NCBI GenBank assembly: GCA_963662525.1
Contig: OY759717.1
Span: forward strand, 3,286,001-3,350,000
DNA: 64,000 bases
DNA from: CAZSDU01 sp963662525
GTDB taxonomy: Bacteria > Bacteroidota > Bacteroidia > Bacteroidales > FEN-979
Direction: 5' to 3'
Under the pieces are notes generated by a model. That model was not told where the DNA came from. It did no database searches and saw nothing but the letters and a program-made list of their open reading frames with translations. Both the position numbers and the translations under genes were made by a program. Numbering within the stretch: position 1 is the first letter of the stretch; every line of letters begins with the position of its first letter. Below are positions 49,865-58,839 of this stretch, piece after piece.

Positions 49865-50692
49865 TTAAATATTTGATTTCTTTCTCCAGTAAATGATGAG
49901 GAAAAAGCCAAAAATCATTCCTCCCAAATGGGCAAAATGGGCAACATTGTCACTTGGATTATTGGATAAGCCCGAAAATATTTCAATAGCACCATAAAAA
50001 ATGACAATCCATTTTGCTTTAATGGGAAATAAAAACCAGATATAAACAAGCATATTGGGGAACATCATGCCAAATGCAAGTAAAATGCCGTAAACTGCTC
50101 CAGAAGCCCCGATTGTAGAGACATTCATCTGTAGTTGGATCAACTGGCTGATATACTCTGTTGATTGTTGCAGGAATAAAGGGTTTTTCGGTGATAGTGA
50201 CCATTCTCCTATAAATGTTTTAACGGTTCCTTCAATTTCAAAATATTGAGGATAATATTGACGGACAAAGGCAATAAATCCATTCAGGGATGGATTGTGG
50301 CTATAGGTGGCAGCGGCGGTTTGAATGGATGAAATATCCATCCAGATAACAAAGGTTTGAACAGCTGCAGCTCCAATACCCGTGATCATATAATAAGATA
50401 AAAATCGCTTTGACCCCCATACATTTTCCAGTAAATAACCAAACATCCACAGAGCAAACATATTGTATATAATATGTTTAGAATCAGCATGTAAAAACAT
50501 GTAAGTAACAAATTGGTATGGCCTGAAAAGTTCTGAGTCGAAATAATGAAGGCCCAGTATATCTACCAGGTTGATCCTGAAGGCGCTTTCAAACGAGATA
50601 GTAGCCAGAAAAAACAAACCGTTAATAATGAGTAAATTTTTAACTACCGGGGGTAACAAGCGAAATCCTGCTGGGTTATATTGATTAAACAT
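49865..50692 (-). CDS. Rhomboid family intramembrane serine protease
   Basis: 275 residues, six membrane segments. Motifs: MFLHADSKHIIYNMFALWMFG, catalytic Ser in STIGASGAVYGIL and His in VAHFAHLGGMIFG. A long loop of about 70 residues (~115-185) separates the third and fourth segments, longer than in classic rhomboids, and may be periplasmic. It is 9 bases downstream of mutL and upstream of the second rhomboid. Confidence 0.92.
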   Translation of the reverse strand: MFNQYNPAGFRLLPPVVKNLLIINGLFFLATISFESAFRINLVDILGLHYFDSELFRPYQFVTYMFLHADSKHIIYNMFALWMFGYLLENVWGSKRFLSYYMITGIGAAAVQTFVIWMDISSIQTAAATYSHNPSLNGFIAFVRQYYPQYFEIEGTVKTFIGEWSLSPKNPLFLQQSTEYISQLIQLQMNVSTIGASGAVYGILLAFGMMFPNMLVYIWFLFPIKAKWIVIFYGAIEIFSGLSNNPSDNVAHFAHLGGMIFGFFLIIYWRKKSNI

Positions 50693-50701
50693 TTGGTAAA
50701 A

Positions 50702-52492
50702 TTAATTTTTAAATTTTTTCATTAACTCTTCAAAGGTGATCAGTATCATAGTAGGTTTACCATCGGGAGAGATATCTGGGACTTTACAGGCGAAAAGGTG
50801 TTCCACCATTAAATTCATTTCCTCCTGATGCAATTTTCTGCCCTTTTTAACAGAAAGTTTTCTGGAAAGGGCACGAATCAGATTAATTTTATCCGTAGTT
50901 CTGGGATATCGGGAATTTGTTTTCAGGGATTCCAGAACAGCTTCGAATAGTTCACCCGATGGAAGGTTTTTGCAATCGGCAGGAACGGCATGTATGACGA
51001 AGGTATTATTACCGAAATCGCGGATATCGAAACCGATTTCTTCAAAATGATTTTTCCACTCAGCCAGTAATTGTGCATCTTCATGTGTCAGGGTGATGGA
51101 TTGCGGCAAAAGAATGTGCTGAGATCCTCCCGGAAAATGCTCCTGTTGATTCAATAAACGTTCATAAATAATTCTTTCATGCGCGTTCTGCTGATCGATA
51201 ATTACCACGCCACTGGTGGTATGTGTAAGCAGGAATGAATTTTTTACCTGAATGACCCTGTCTGTATAAAATTGTTTATCACTGCTCCAGAACGAAGTAA
51301 GTGCTGATTCCATCTCTTTTTCGGAGAAATTTTTGGCTGAAGGCATTGTATTGAATGGCATCCGGGATTGGGGACTGGTTCTCTTTTCAAATGGATTATA
51401 ATCCGGATTGATAGTGATAGATGGTGGGATAATAACATGATCCTTCGGGGGTGGAGGAATGATCATACTTTGTTCAACCTCAAAATCGAGGGTGGGTGAC
51501 AGATTGAATTTTCCGATGGATTGTTTGATCGCAGCATGAAGAATGGCGTAAATACTTTTTATTTCAAGAAAATTGATTTCTGTCTTGGTTGGATGAATAT
51601 TGACATCAATTGATTTAGGATCAACTTCAAGATATATGAAATAGGTTGGGAAGGTGTCGGCAGGGATTAACTCTTTGAATGCATTTTCAATGGCGTGATG
51701 CAGGTAGGGACTTTTCATGAACCTGCCATTGGTGAAGAAGTATTGTTCACCCCTTGTTTTTTTTGCGAACTCAGGTTTCCCGATGAATCCGGCAATATTC
51801 ACCAGATCGGTTTGCTGGTCAACAGGTATCAATCGCTGGTTATAATTTACACCCAGTAGATTGACGATGCGTTGTTTCAAGTTGCTTGCAGGAAGCTGAA
51901 ACAGGATTTTATCATGATTATAGAAAGAGAAGGAGAGGCCTGGGTTTACCAGGGCGATCCTGAAAAACTCTTCCAACAGGTACTTCAGTTCCAGGGTATT
52001 TGATTTTAAAAAATTCCGGCGGGCAGGAACATTGAAAAACAAATTTTTTACCGAGATTGATGTACCGTTCGAACAATTGACCGGTGACTGGTTTTTGAAT
52101 TCCGAACCTTCAATTTCGATACAACTTCCGATTTCATCTTCAACTCTTTTTGTCTTCAGTTCAATCTGAGCTACAGAGGCGATGGATGCTAATGCTTCAC
52201 CGCGGAAACCCAGGGTGCGGATGGTTAAAAGATCATTGGCTTGCTGGATCTTCGAAGTAGCATGTCTTTCAAAGCACATCCTGGCGTCTCTTTCCGACAT
52301 TCCGCAGCCATTATCAATGACCTGGATCAATGCTTTACCCGCTTCCTTAATGATGAGTTTAACATCAGTGGCACCGGCATCAATGGTATTTTCAAGAAGT
52401 TCCTTGGCCGCTGAAGCAGGACGTTGAACTACTTCCCCTGCGGCAATCTGGTTGGCAACGGAATCCGGTAACAAGCGAATGAGATCACCCAT
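50702..52492 (-). CDS. mutL: DNA mismatch repair protein MutL
   Basis: 596 residues. GHKL ATPase with IAAGEVVQRPASAAKELLENTIDAGA (Glu34, Asn35), DNGCGM and TLGFRGEAL. The C-terminal dimerisation domain has IDQQNAHERIIYE where endonuclease-type MutLs have DQHA(X)2E(X)4E, and SPDGKPT where they have CPHGRP. The His and Cys metal ligands are therefore replaced, while ACK is present. It coordinates mismatch repair after MutS. The -7 promoter box lies only five bases before the ATG. First gene of the mutL-rhomboid-rhomboid-EEP-uvrB cluster. Confidence 0.96.
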   Translation of the reverse strand: MGDLIRLLPDSVANQIAAGEVVQRPASAAKELLENTIDAGATDVKLIIKEAGKALIQVIDNGCGMSERDARMCFERHATSKIQQANDLLTIRTLGFRGEALASIASVAQIELKTKRVEDEIGSCIEIEGSEFKNQSPVNCSNGTSISVKNLFFNVPARRNFLKSNTLELKYLLEEFFRIALVNPGLSFSFYNHDKILFQLPASNLKQRIVNLLGVNYNQRLIPVDQQTDLVNIAGFIGKPEFAKKTRGEQYFFTNGRFMKSPYLHHAIENAFKELIPADTFPTYFIYLEVDPKSIDVNIHPTKTEINFLEIKSIYAILHAAIKQSIGKFNLSPTLDFEVEQSMIIPPPPKDHVIIPPSITINPDYNPFEKRTSPQSRMPFNTMPSAKNFSEKEMESALTSFWSSDKQFYTDRVIQVKNSFLLTHTTSGVVIIDQQNAHERIIYERLLNQQEHFPGGSQHILLPQSITLTHEDAQLLAEWKNHFEEIGFDIRDFGNNTFVIHAVPADCKNLPSGELFEAVLESLKTNSRYPRTTDKINLIRALSRKLSVKKGRKLHQEEMNLMVEHLFACKVPDISPDGKPTMILITFEELMKKFKN

Positions 52493-52497
52493 AGCTG

Positions 52498-52505
52498 CAA
52501 AAGTA
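52498..52505 (-). promoter_or_regulatory. -7 promoter box (TACTTTTG) directly before mutL
   Basis: An exact TAnnTTTG match on the minus strand with only five bases between it and the mutL ATG (52490-52492). Transcription would start at or beside the start codon, giving a leaderless or nearly leaderless mRNA. No TTG was found at the usual -33 distance. Confidence 0.45.
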
Positions 52506-52589
52506 CCCCTATTTTATGAATAATACATGGGCCTCTACCTGCCAAGACAAAGTAAGGGAGATAAAAAAAATATTGTTGCTCAAAGTTCT

Positions 52590-52615
52590 GCATCCTCCCG
52601 GAAAAAGGAAGGATG
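52590..52615 (-). terminator. Hairpin after the DUF6580 gene, possible weak terminator
   Basis: CATCCT pairs with AGGATG, with two further G-C pairs after a mismatch, just downstream of the stop of the 52621-53181 gene on the minus strand. A T-rich run occurs only about 18 bases later, so it may be a weak terminator or an mRNA-end stabiliser. Confidence 0.35.
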
Positions 52616-52620
52616 ACTTG

Positions 52621-53181
52621 TTAAAATCTGGATCTATCCAGAACCGGAAACCTCATCTGCGCCAGATAAAAGGATCCGTAGAATACCGCACAGAAGAACA
52701 TAGTTCCCAGGAGATCATTCATAAAGAAAGAAAATCCGTTGACCGTGTCCCGGAAAAAGACCAGACCTGCGATGTAACATTCCAGCAGGCCGGGAAATGT
52801 TTGTGGGTAAAACGGGCTGGCTAGCCAGGCGGAAAAGTTAGTTATCAGAAAAAAGATAACCGCTGAACTGAATGATGCCAGGACCAACGATCCCACATTG
52901 ACCTTTTTCCGGATCAACATGCCGATGAGAACCGTAATGGCAAAACTGATGTAGACGGCAGGCATATTAGCATGCAGACCTAACACGAGATCGCTCAGAA
53001 ACATCGTGGCGATTGGGATGGCAAAAGCATATTGCTTTTTGTCGAGATAGGTCCCTGCAAATAATGCCATGGCAGCAACAGGGGTAAAGTTTGGCCAGTG
53101 CGGCAGCAACCGCATAAGGGTTGCAGCAAGAATAACAGTGAGTACAACAATAAATCTAGGTGTAATAGATTTATATTTCAT
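52621..53181 (-). CDS. DUF6580-type integral membrane protein
   Basis: 186 residues, mostly hydrophobic, with about five to six membrane segments: ITPRFIVVLTVILAATLMRLL, FTPVAAMALFAGTYL, AFAIPIATMFLSDLVLGL, SFAITVLIGML, LASFSSAVIFFLITNFSAWL and FFCAVFYGSFYL. PHWPNFTPVAAMALFAG and the LSDLVLG segment match DUF6580-type proteins, which resemble ECF-transporter substrate-binding subunits. The substrate is unknown. It is a single gene with a strong promoter, divergent from the amidohydrolase. Confidence 0.72.
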   Translation of the reverse strand: MKYKSITPRFIVVLTVILAATLMRLLPHWPNFTPVAAMALFAGTYLDKKQYAFAIPIATMFLSDLVLGLHANMPAVYISFAITVLIGMLIRKKVNVGSLVLASFSSAVIFFLITNFSAWLASPFYPQTFPGLLECYIAGLVFFRDTVNGFSFFMNDLLGTMFFCAVFYGSFYLAQMRFPVLDRSRF

Positions 53182-53204
53182 TAATATATCGAATTAGAAT
53201 GATA

Positions 53205-53236
53205 CAAAAATAGTAAATCATTTTAATTAATGTCAA
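53205..53236 (-). promoter_or_regulatory. Promoter of the DUF6580 gene
   Basis: On the minus strand TTG (53236-53234), a 21-base spacer, then TATTTTTG (53212-53205): a full consensus Bacteroidota promoter 23 bases before the ATG. Confidence 0.7.
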
Positions 53237-53257
53237 GTATTTTACAAATTTGTTTGT

Positions 53258-53265
53258 TATTTTTG
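53258..53265 (+). promoter_or_regulatory. -7 promoter box (TATTTTTG) for the amidohydrolase gene
   Basis: An exact TAnnTTTG match, 32 bases before the ATG at 53298, back to back with the divergent DUF6580 promoter. No TTG at the expected -33 distance. Confidence 0.45.
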
Positions 53266-53297
53266 GTCTTTCCCGGCATATCTAACTCATAAGCAAT

Positions 53298-54938
53298 ATG
53301 AAAAATCAGATTATTTTTTTTCTTTGCCTTTTACTTCTCTTTTTTTATTCCTGTCATCCCATGAAAGAAAAAGCCGACCTAGTGATTTATAATGGAATAA
53401 TATACACCCTGGATTCATTGAATTCCATGGCAGAAGCGATGGCTGTCAAAGATGGTAAAATCATTGCTGTCGGACATTCTTCGGAAATTATCGGGAAGTT
53501 TTATGCGAAACAAATGATTGACGCAAAGGAAAAACCAGTTTACCCGGGTTTTATCGATGCTCATTGTCACTTTTACGGTTTGGCTCTTAATCTTCAATAC
53601 ACCGATTTGACCGGAGCCAGGTCCTTTGATGAAGTTTTGTCACGCATTAAATCATTTCAGTCTGTACTCGGAGATGGATGGATTGTTGGACGTGGCTGGG
53701 ATCAGAATCTGTGGAAAAAGAAAGAATTTCCCGACAGGAAATTATTGGACGAGGAATTTCCCGACAGGCCTGTCATGATCATTCGTATTGACGGGCACTC
53801 TGTCCTGGCAAATCAATTGGCTTTAGATAAGGCGGGAATAGGTATGAACAATAAGTTCAAACCGGGTGAAGTCGAAATAAAAAACGGAAGGCTTACTGGA
53901 ATCCTGAGTGAAAAAGCTGCAGATCTTATGAGAAATACCGTTCCTGAGCCCGACGATAAAGGGAAAATGGATTTACTGAAAAATGCCCAGGAAATATGTT
54001 TCGGTTTAGGACTCACCGCAGTGAGCGATGCCGGATTGGAATATAAAATCGTGAAACTGATAGATTCGCTCCAGGCTCAGGGATTATTAAAAATCCACGT
54101 TTATGCTATGCTTAATCCCACTTCATCGAATTTCAGCGCATTTGTTTTGAAAGGACCTTACCTGACTAAAAAATTGACTGTCAGTTCGATTAAGTTATAT
54201 GCTGATGGCAGTCTTGGAAGCAGGACTGCCCTTATGAAACAACCGTACAGCGATGCGGCCGGGATAACAGGAATTCTTGTAACCTCTCCGGATTCTATTA
54301 AAAAATACTGTCGGATAGCCCTGGCTAACGGTTATCAGGTGAATACCCATTGTATAGGTGATTCTGCCGTGAAGCTGGTTCTTGACATTTATGGATCATA
54401 TCTGAAAGAAAAAAATGATCGTCGATGGAGAATTGAACATGCGCAGGTAGTGGATCCCGGCGACATGCATTTATTCGGAAGATATTCGGTAATACCTTCC
54501 GTGCAGGCCACACATGCCACTTCTGATATGTACTGGGCAGAAAAAAGGGTTGGGAAGGAAAGGATCAAAGGGGCTTATGCATACAAACAACTGATGCAGG
54601 AGAATGGATGGCTGGCAAACGGGACTGATTTCCCGATCGAACAGGTTTCTCCACTTCTCACATTTTATGCCGCCGTTTCAAGAAAAGACATGAAAGGAAA
54701 TCCGGAAGATGGATTCCAGCCGGAAAATGGAATCAGCCGGGAGGAGGCCCTGAGGTCCATAACTATCTGGGCAGCAAAAGCAAATTTTGATGAGAAGATC
54801 ACAGGAAGCCTGGAAGCCGGCAAGAGAGCTGATTTTGTTATTCTGGACAAAGACATTATGAAGATCCCGCTGGAAGAAATTCTTCTGGTAAAAGTGCTAA
54901 AAACGCTAATATTGGGAGAGGTTGTTGATGAAAAATAA
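53298..54938 (+). CDS. Amidohydrolase-family lipoprotein (YtcJ-like)
   Basis: 546 residues. Lipobox LFFYSC (Cys19) makes it an envelope lipoprotein. Amidohydrolase fold: N-terminal beta sandwich (ADLVIYNGIIYTLDSLN), metal motif FIDAHCHF (His89, His91), SIKLYADGSLGSRTALM, NTHCIGDSAV, EHAQVV and NGTDFPIEQVSP, with the closing AGKRADFVILDKD. It fits the YtcJ/exoenzyme-regulatory group with unknown amide or ester substrates. It is a single gene, convergent with the orphan exported protein and followed by a terminator that serves the opposite strand. Confidence 0.9.
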   Translation: MKNQIIFFLCLLLLFFYSCHPMKEKADLVIYNGIIYTLDSLNSMAEAMAVKDGKIIAVGHSSEIIGKFYAKQMIDAKEKPVYPGFIDAHCHFYGLALNLQYTDLTGARSFDEVLSRIKSFQSVLGDGWIVGRGWDQNLWKKKEFPDRKLLDEEFPDRPVMIIRIDGHSVLANQLALDKAGIGMNNKFKPGEVEIKNGRLTGILSEKAADLMRNTVPEPDDKGKMDLLKNAQEICFGLGLTAVSDAGLEYKIVKLIDSLQAQGLLKIHVYAMLNPTSSNFSAFVLKGPYLTKKLTVSSIKLYADGSLGSRTALMKQPYSDAAGITGILVTSPDSIKKYCRIALANGYQVNTHCIGDSAVKLVLDIYGSYLKEKNDRRWRIEHAQVVDPGDMHLFGRYSVIPSVQATHATSDMYWAEKRVGKERIKGAYAYKQLMQENGWLANGTDFPIEQVSPLLTFYAAVSRKDMKGNPEDGFQPENGISREEALRSITIWAAKANFDEKITGSLEAGKRADFVILDKDIMKIPLEEILLVKVLKTLILGEVVDEK

Positions 54939-54966
54939 AAAAAAGGCTGTCTGGTTATGACAGCCT
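54936..54966 (-). terminator. Intrinsic terminator of the exported-protein gene (minus strand)
   Basis: AGGCTGTC (54944-54951) pairs perfectly with GACAGCCT (54959-54966) around a seven-base loop. On the minus strand the hairpin is followed by a T run. The stem has the same sequence motif (AGGCTGTC) as the rplT terminator. Confidence 0.85.
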
Positions 54967-54986
54967 ACTGAAGAATAGAAAATCTT

Positions 54987-55628
54987 TTATTTGAGTTGTT
55001 TGCAAATTAATTTTGCAATTTGTTTTCCTGCAGTTTCATAACATTCGGCAATCCGTGCCCCAGGGTCATAAACTTCTTTGCTGACCGGAACTCCGCCAAC
55101 ACTCATACGCATATTTGATTTTGGTTTAGCATCATTCATTTCAATGGAAGCAAGGATTTTATCAGGGGAGGAGGTTGCAATAAGGTCAACAATCAGGTCG
55201 ATTTGAGCAGATTTTGCAGCGCCCATTGCTACTGTTTCAACTCCCTGCTCAACAAAATTAGTACGAACAACCAAAGTATAATTGGCCGTGAGGTCTGTTT
55301 TGATTTCCATTCCGCATTCATCTGACTGCTTGTTGAAAGCTTCTTCGAATGCAGGTTCAAACCTGTCTTTTTTAGCAGATATCCATTTTGCAGCCCAATC
55401 ATCTCCGCTGCCTGGCTTTTTATTGTTACGATCGGCTATGCCGGCATCGAGATATTCTTTTTCAGTTTTAAATTTTCCAACAGCAGTAGCAGAATAATCA
55501 TAGGTGACATTGATTGTTTTCTGTCCGCTTAAATTTTTAATATCTCCTGATTTAATCTTTTGTGCATGCAGAGCATCAGTTGCCAGCATAAAACAAAAAG
55601 TCAATAATACTATACTTAATTTTTTCAT
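54987..55628 (-). CDS. Exported protein of unknown function
   Basis: 213 residues from the ATG at 55628 (MKKLSIVLL); an ATG three codons earlier is possible. Signal peptide with cleavage near DALHAQ. The mature part begins KIKSGDIKNLSGQKTINVTYDY and later has YTLVVRTNFVEQGVETVAMG and IDLIVDLIATSSPDKILASI, a pattern of alternating strands seen in small Bacteroidota envelope proteins that I do not recognise by name. It is transcribed alone and ends at a strong terminator. Confidence 0.7.
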   Translation of the reverse strand: MKKLSIVLLTFCFMLATDALHAQKIKSGDIKNLSGQKTINVTYDYSATAVGKFKTEKEYLDAGIADRNNKKPGSGDDWAAKWISAKKDRFEPAFEEAFNKQSDECGMEIKTDLTANYTLVVRTNFVEQGVETVAMGAAKSAQIDLIVDLIATSSPDKILASIEMNDAKPKSNMRMSVGGVPVSKEVYDPGARIAECYETAGKQIAKLICKQLK

Positions 55629-55715
55629 GATCATCAAAGGTTTAATTATACATCTAATTTTATTTAGACAAAATTATAATAATTAATCTGAATAGTCAAG
55701 AAAAAAAAGAAGAAA

Positions 55716-57032
55716 TTATCCGTTTTTCTCCCTGTTATCGATGAATTTTATTGGTTTTCTGCTGGTTTCAGGAAATTGAAATTTCTGAATAACAGCCTCA
55801 GATTCAAATTTAATCAGTGGTGCAACACGGAGTTTTGCCCGGAAGTGATCTTTGATATCTTTTTCTTTTTCTTCTCCCTGAACTTTGCTTCCGATATGAA
55901 TCAGGATTTCATCGGTCCCGATCTGGTTTGTATAAACTTCAACAATATAATTCCGGATAAAATCAATATTGTCCAGGATATCGTATAGTGCCGGAGGGTA
56001 GAGGGTTGTTCCTTTATATTTGATCATTTGATTTTTTCGTCCCACAACAGGTCCAAGTCTCATGGTTGTACGACCACAGGAACAGGGTTCGGTGTAATGA
56101 TGGCAAACATCCCCGGTTCTAAAGCGGAGCAGCGGCATCCCCTCCACGCCTATGGTTGTTATAGTCACTTCTCCCAGTTCTCCTTCCCTGACCGGATTAC
56201 CCATATCATCGAGAAATTCTACGATGATCAGTTCAGGATGATGATGTCCACCACATCCTTGCTTGCATTCGGTAAAGGTTGTTCCCATTTCAGTTGAAGC
56301 ATAGGTGGAAAACAACTGGATATCCCATTTTTCCCGGATCTTTCTTCCAAGTGTATTGAGCGACAGGTCGCTGTTTCTTAATGGTTCTCCGATACAGACT
56401 GCTTTTTTTATACTGCTTGCCTGATAATCGATATGATGAAGTTCGGCATATTCGATTACCTTCAAGATAAATGAGGGCACGGCGATAATGGCATTGGGCT
56501 TAACCCGTTGAATGGTATCCCATTGTAATTCAGGGATGCCATTGCCAACCCTGACAATACTGGCTCCCAGCATGCGGATTCCGAGAAAATAAGCAAGACC
56601 AGCCATGAAACGGCGATCCATGGTGGTCATTAACTGGTAGATATCACTTGAAGTTCCCCCTGCACAGGCGAATGAGAGTGCCTCGTTATAAGCCAGGCGA
56701 TCGAGATCTTTATCGGTCATGGCAAAGGTGACCGGATCGCCAAGGGTACCCGAGGTCGTGATATAATCAATAATTTTTTCTTTTGGAACGCAGAGGAAAT
56801 CGTCGTTCCTGTTTTGAAGATCTTCTTTTGTGGTGATGGGAAGGGCTTGTAAATCTTCAACAGTACGAATAGAAGATAGGTTGATCCGGTTATGGTTAAA
56901 TAGATCCCTGTAAAACCCGGAATTCAAATTCAGGTATTGTAAAAGTTTTAAAAGTTTTTTGTTCTGAAACCGTTTGATTTCTCCCTCCGGAAGTCTTTCG
57001 ATATCCGGATAGAAGTCAATGGGATTAGTCAT
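55716..57032 (-). CDS. Phenylacetate-CoA ligase-like AMP-forming enzyme (PaaK family)
   Basis: 438 residues. Adenylate-forming fold of the PaaK type: IDYITTSGTLGDPVTFAMTD (P-loop), FSTYASTEMGTTFTECKQG, LLRFRTGDVCHHY, CSCGRTTMRLGPVVGRKNQM and IKYKGTTLYPPALYDIL. A Cys/His-rich stretch (CKQGCGGHHHP, CHHY, CSCG) may bind zinc, as seen in this family. It should activate a carboxylic acid as acyl-AMP and load CoA or the nearby acyl carrier protein. It ends the minus-strand group that runs from 63.7 kb. Confidence 0.87.
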   Translation of the reverse strand: MTNPIDFYPDIERLPEGEIKRFQNKKLLKLLQYLNLNSGFYRDLFNHNRINLSSIRTVEDLQALPITTKEDLQNRNDDFLCVPKEKIIDYITTSGTLGDPVTFAMTDKDLDRLAYNEALSFACAGGTSSDIYQLMTTMDRRFMAGLAYFLGIRMLGASIVRVGNGIPELQWDTIQRVKPNAIIAVPSFILKVIEYAELHHIDYQASSIKKAVCIGEPLRNSDLSLNTLGRKIREKWDIQLFSTYASTEMGTTFTECKQGCGGHHHPELIIVEFLDDMGNPVREGELGEVTITTIGVEGMPLLRFRTGDVCHHYTEPCSCGRTTMRLGPVVGRKNQMIKYKGTTLYPPALYDILDNIDFIRNYIVEVYTNQIGTDEILIHIGSKVQGEEKEKDIKDHFRAKLRVAPLIKFESEAVIQKFQFPETSRKPIKFIDNREKNG

Positions 57033-57050
57033 GTTAAGACAGGTGATTTT

Positions 57051-57707
57051 TTAGAATTTCAATCCGATGAGAATCCTGATCGTGTTGTTTTCAATGAAGC
57101 GATCCGGATTTGATTTTTCAAAGGCGTTGAAGTTGGCTTTTCCGAAATTGTACTGGAAGGAAAACATCATGATAGAATAACGGATATTCATGCTCACTTC
57201 ATTCTGAAATATATTTTGTCCCCATCCGTTCGTATTGCTATACACCATGTAGGCATTAATTTTATAAGAAAGGTCAACCATCAGGCGGTCAATGGGATTG
57301 ATTGTAATGACCGGACCAAATTTCTGCCCGACATAATAATACCAGTATTTATATTTTTTTTCACTCACATTTGGGTCGGTGGTATTAAATGAAGTGGTCA
57401 GGAATGAAGCATCAATTCCGGCCCTGAGCATGTTATTGGCAAAGGCAGGTGCAATGTAAATGAGGTAGCCGAAATCCAATGCTCCCCCGATTTTTGCCGG
57501 GAGAAATGTGGAGATCTCAGTTACTCCATCAACTTTGGTAGCAACGGTCTGTCCTTCCGCGTATTTGCCCACCGCAAATACAGGACCCATCCTGAGATAA
57601 AAACCGCTTTTAATATTTTTCGGACGCAACTGTTGCTGATCCTGTGCTGTTAAATTGAGGGAGAAAAGTCCAATAAGGATTAAAGTGACCAGAATATTCT
57701 TTTTCAT
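57051..57707 (-). CDS. Outer-membrane beta-barrel protein
   Basis: 218 residues with signal peptide (ILVTLILIGLFSLNLTAQ) and alternating hydrophobic/polar strands to a C-terminal Phe (TIRILIGLKF), typical of an outer-membrane barrel. Possible strands include GFYLRMGPVFAVGKY, GGALDFGYLIYIA and MMFSFQYNFG. The family is not recognised. An exact -7 box (TACCTTTG) lies just upstream inside the end of the sulfotransferase gene, so it may be transcribed separately. Confidence 0.75.
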   Translation of the reverse strand: MKKNILVTLILIGLFSLNLTAQDQQQLRPKNIKSGFYLRMGPVFAVGKYAEGQTVATKVDGVTEISTFLPAKIGGALDFGYLIYIAPAFANNMLRAGIDASFLTTSFNTTDPNVSEKKYKYWYYYVGQKFGPVITINPIDRLMVDLSYKINAYMVYSNTNGWGQNIFQNEVSMNIRYSIMMFSFQYNFGKANFNAFEKSNPDRFIENNTIRILIGLKF

Positions 57708-57726
57708 TTTTTCAGGTTTAATTAAT

Positions 57727-57734
57727 CAAAGGTA
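57727..57734 (-). promoter_or_regulatory. -7 promoter box (TACCTTTG) for the beta-barrel gene
   Basis: Exact TAnnTTTG match on the minus strand, 19 bases before the ATG at 57707 and just downstream of the sulfotransferase stop codon. No matching -33 TTG was found. Confidence 0.45.
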
Positions 57735-57742
57735 TAAAAAAA

Positions 57743-58825
57743 TCAGGTATAGCTATAGTGATGCATATGGTGTTGCAATTTTTTTTGAATTATTTCCCGG
57801 GTTTCTTGGGAAAGTGAGAAAGAATTTTTTTCATATTCCTTGACTTCATGGAGAAACTGCCTGATTTTATCCTGAAGGTCTACGGTGAAGGGCAATTCAA
57901 ATTTGCGATAAATTTCCTCCATTGTATTGAGGGTTTGGTAGTCAAGGTCTTCATATCTGATCAATAAATGTCTTTCAGGAGGAAGGGCTTGAAGATCATT
58001 TTCAAGTTTTGTCAGCATGTCGTCAAAAACAGTCAGAACCTCGTCGATGCCCGGGCGGTGAGCCAGGTTGTTCAGACAGTTTTGCTGCTGAACGATATCC
58101 CACATGTGAATGGTGGAGGGTACAACCTGGTATGGATGCCTGACAATATGAATGAACCTGGATTTGGGAAACAACCTTGAGAGTTCCGGAATACGCATCG
58201 AGTTAAACGGATTTTTGGAGATGATGGTTTTTCCAGTTTTAAATGAAAGCTTTTTAAAAAAGTAAACCAGGTTTTTCTCCCATGCTTTATGGTCGGCTTG
58301 TTCCGGAAGATATTGAGGATGATCAAGTAAAAAGTAGGTTCTGGATTTTGGAAAAATAATTCGTTCGAGGGGAGAACAACCGGTAATTCTGAAAATGGCA
58401 TATTCATCTTCCTGGGGTTCATCCATGCCGAGTTTCACGTTATCCATCGGTCGTTTTCCCGAGATCACTTTTTTCAGCAAAGGCTTATAGTAGGCGTAGG
58501 AGATTAAAAAGCTATCAGGAATGGCAACCTGGAACAGCGTAGGAGAAGCAAGTCTGGAATCAAGATTCAGTAATTGATGCAGAAATGTTGATCCGGTGCG
58601 CCAATGGCCGACAATGAAAATCGGGTCTTCTGGAACCGCCATTTTTTGAATCGCATTCTGATAACGAATTTTTTCAATGAGAGCAAAAAAAGAAGACCAG
58701 ACAGAACTTTGTATTAAAAACAATATACGTCCTATCGTGGTGGGTGATATTGTGACTCTATTTCTGATCAGGAGTTTGAAAAGTCGGGATATCTTTATTC
58801 CGGCAGTTAGGTATGATGTCTTCAA
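57743..58825 (-). CDS. Sulfotransferase family protein
   Basis: 360 residues. The 5'-phosphosulfate loop is GHWRTGSTFLHQLL (about 73-86), and the 3'-phosphate motif is SRFIHIVRHPYQVVPS (near 215-230). These bind PAPS, the sulfate donor. The acceptor is not known; the neighbours (acyl carrier protein, BtrH-like enzyme, O-methyltransferase) suggest a lipid or aryl product. pAp released by it could be removed by NrnA-type enzymes. It follows the ACP gene after 14 bases. Confidence 0.85.
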   Translation of the reverse strand: MKTSYLTAGIKISRLFKLLIRNRVTISPTTIGRILFLIQSSVWSSFFALIEKIRYQNAIQKMAVPEDPIFIVGHWRTGSTFLHQLLNLDSRLASPTLFQVAIPDSFLISYAYYKPLLKKVISGKRPMDNVKLGMDEPQEDEYAIFRITGCSPLERIIFPKSRTYFLLDHPQYLPEQADHKAWEKNLVYFFKKLSFKTGKTIISKNPFNSMRIPELSRLFPKSRFIHIVRHPYQVVPSTIHMWDIVQQQNCLNNLAHRPGIDEVLTVFDDMLTKLENDLQALPPERHLLIRYEDLDYQTLNTMEEIYRKFELPFTVDLQDKIRQFLHEVKEYEKNSFSLSQETREIIQKKLQHHMHHYSYT

Positions 58826-58839
58826 GGGTGATTTCTCTG

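Noticed and set aside
52516..52824. 102-residue plus-strand frame overlapping the DUF6580 gene
   Set aside because: Most of it is antisense to a well-supported membrane protein gene and it covers the hairpin and the mutL promoter; no protein-like features.
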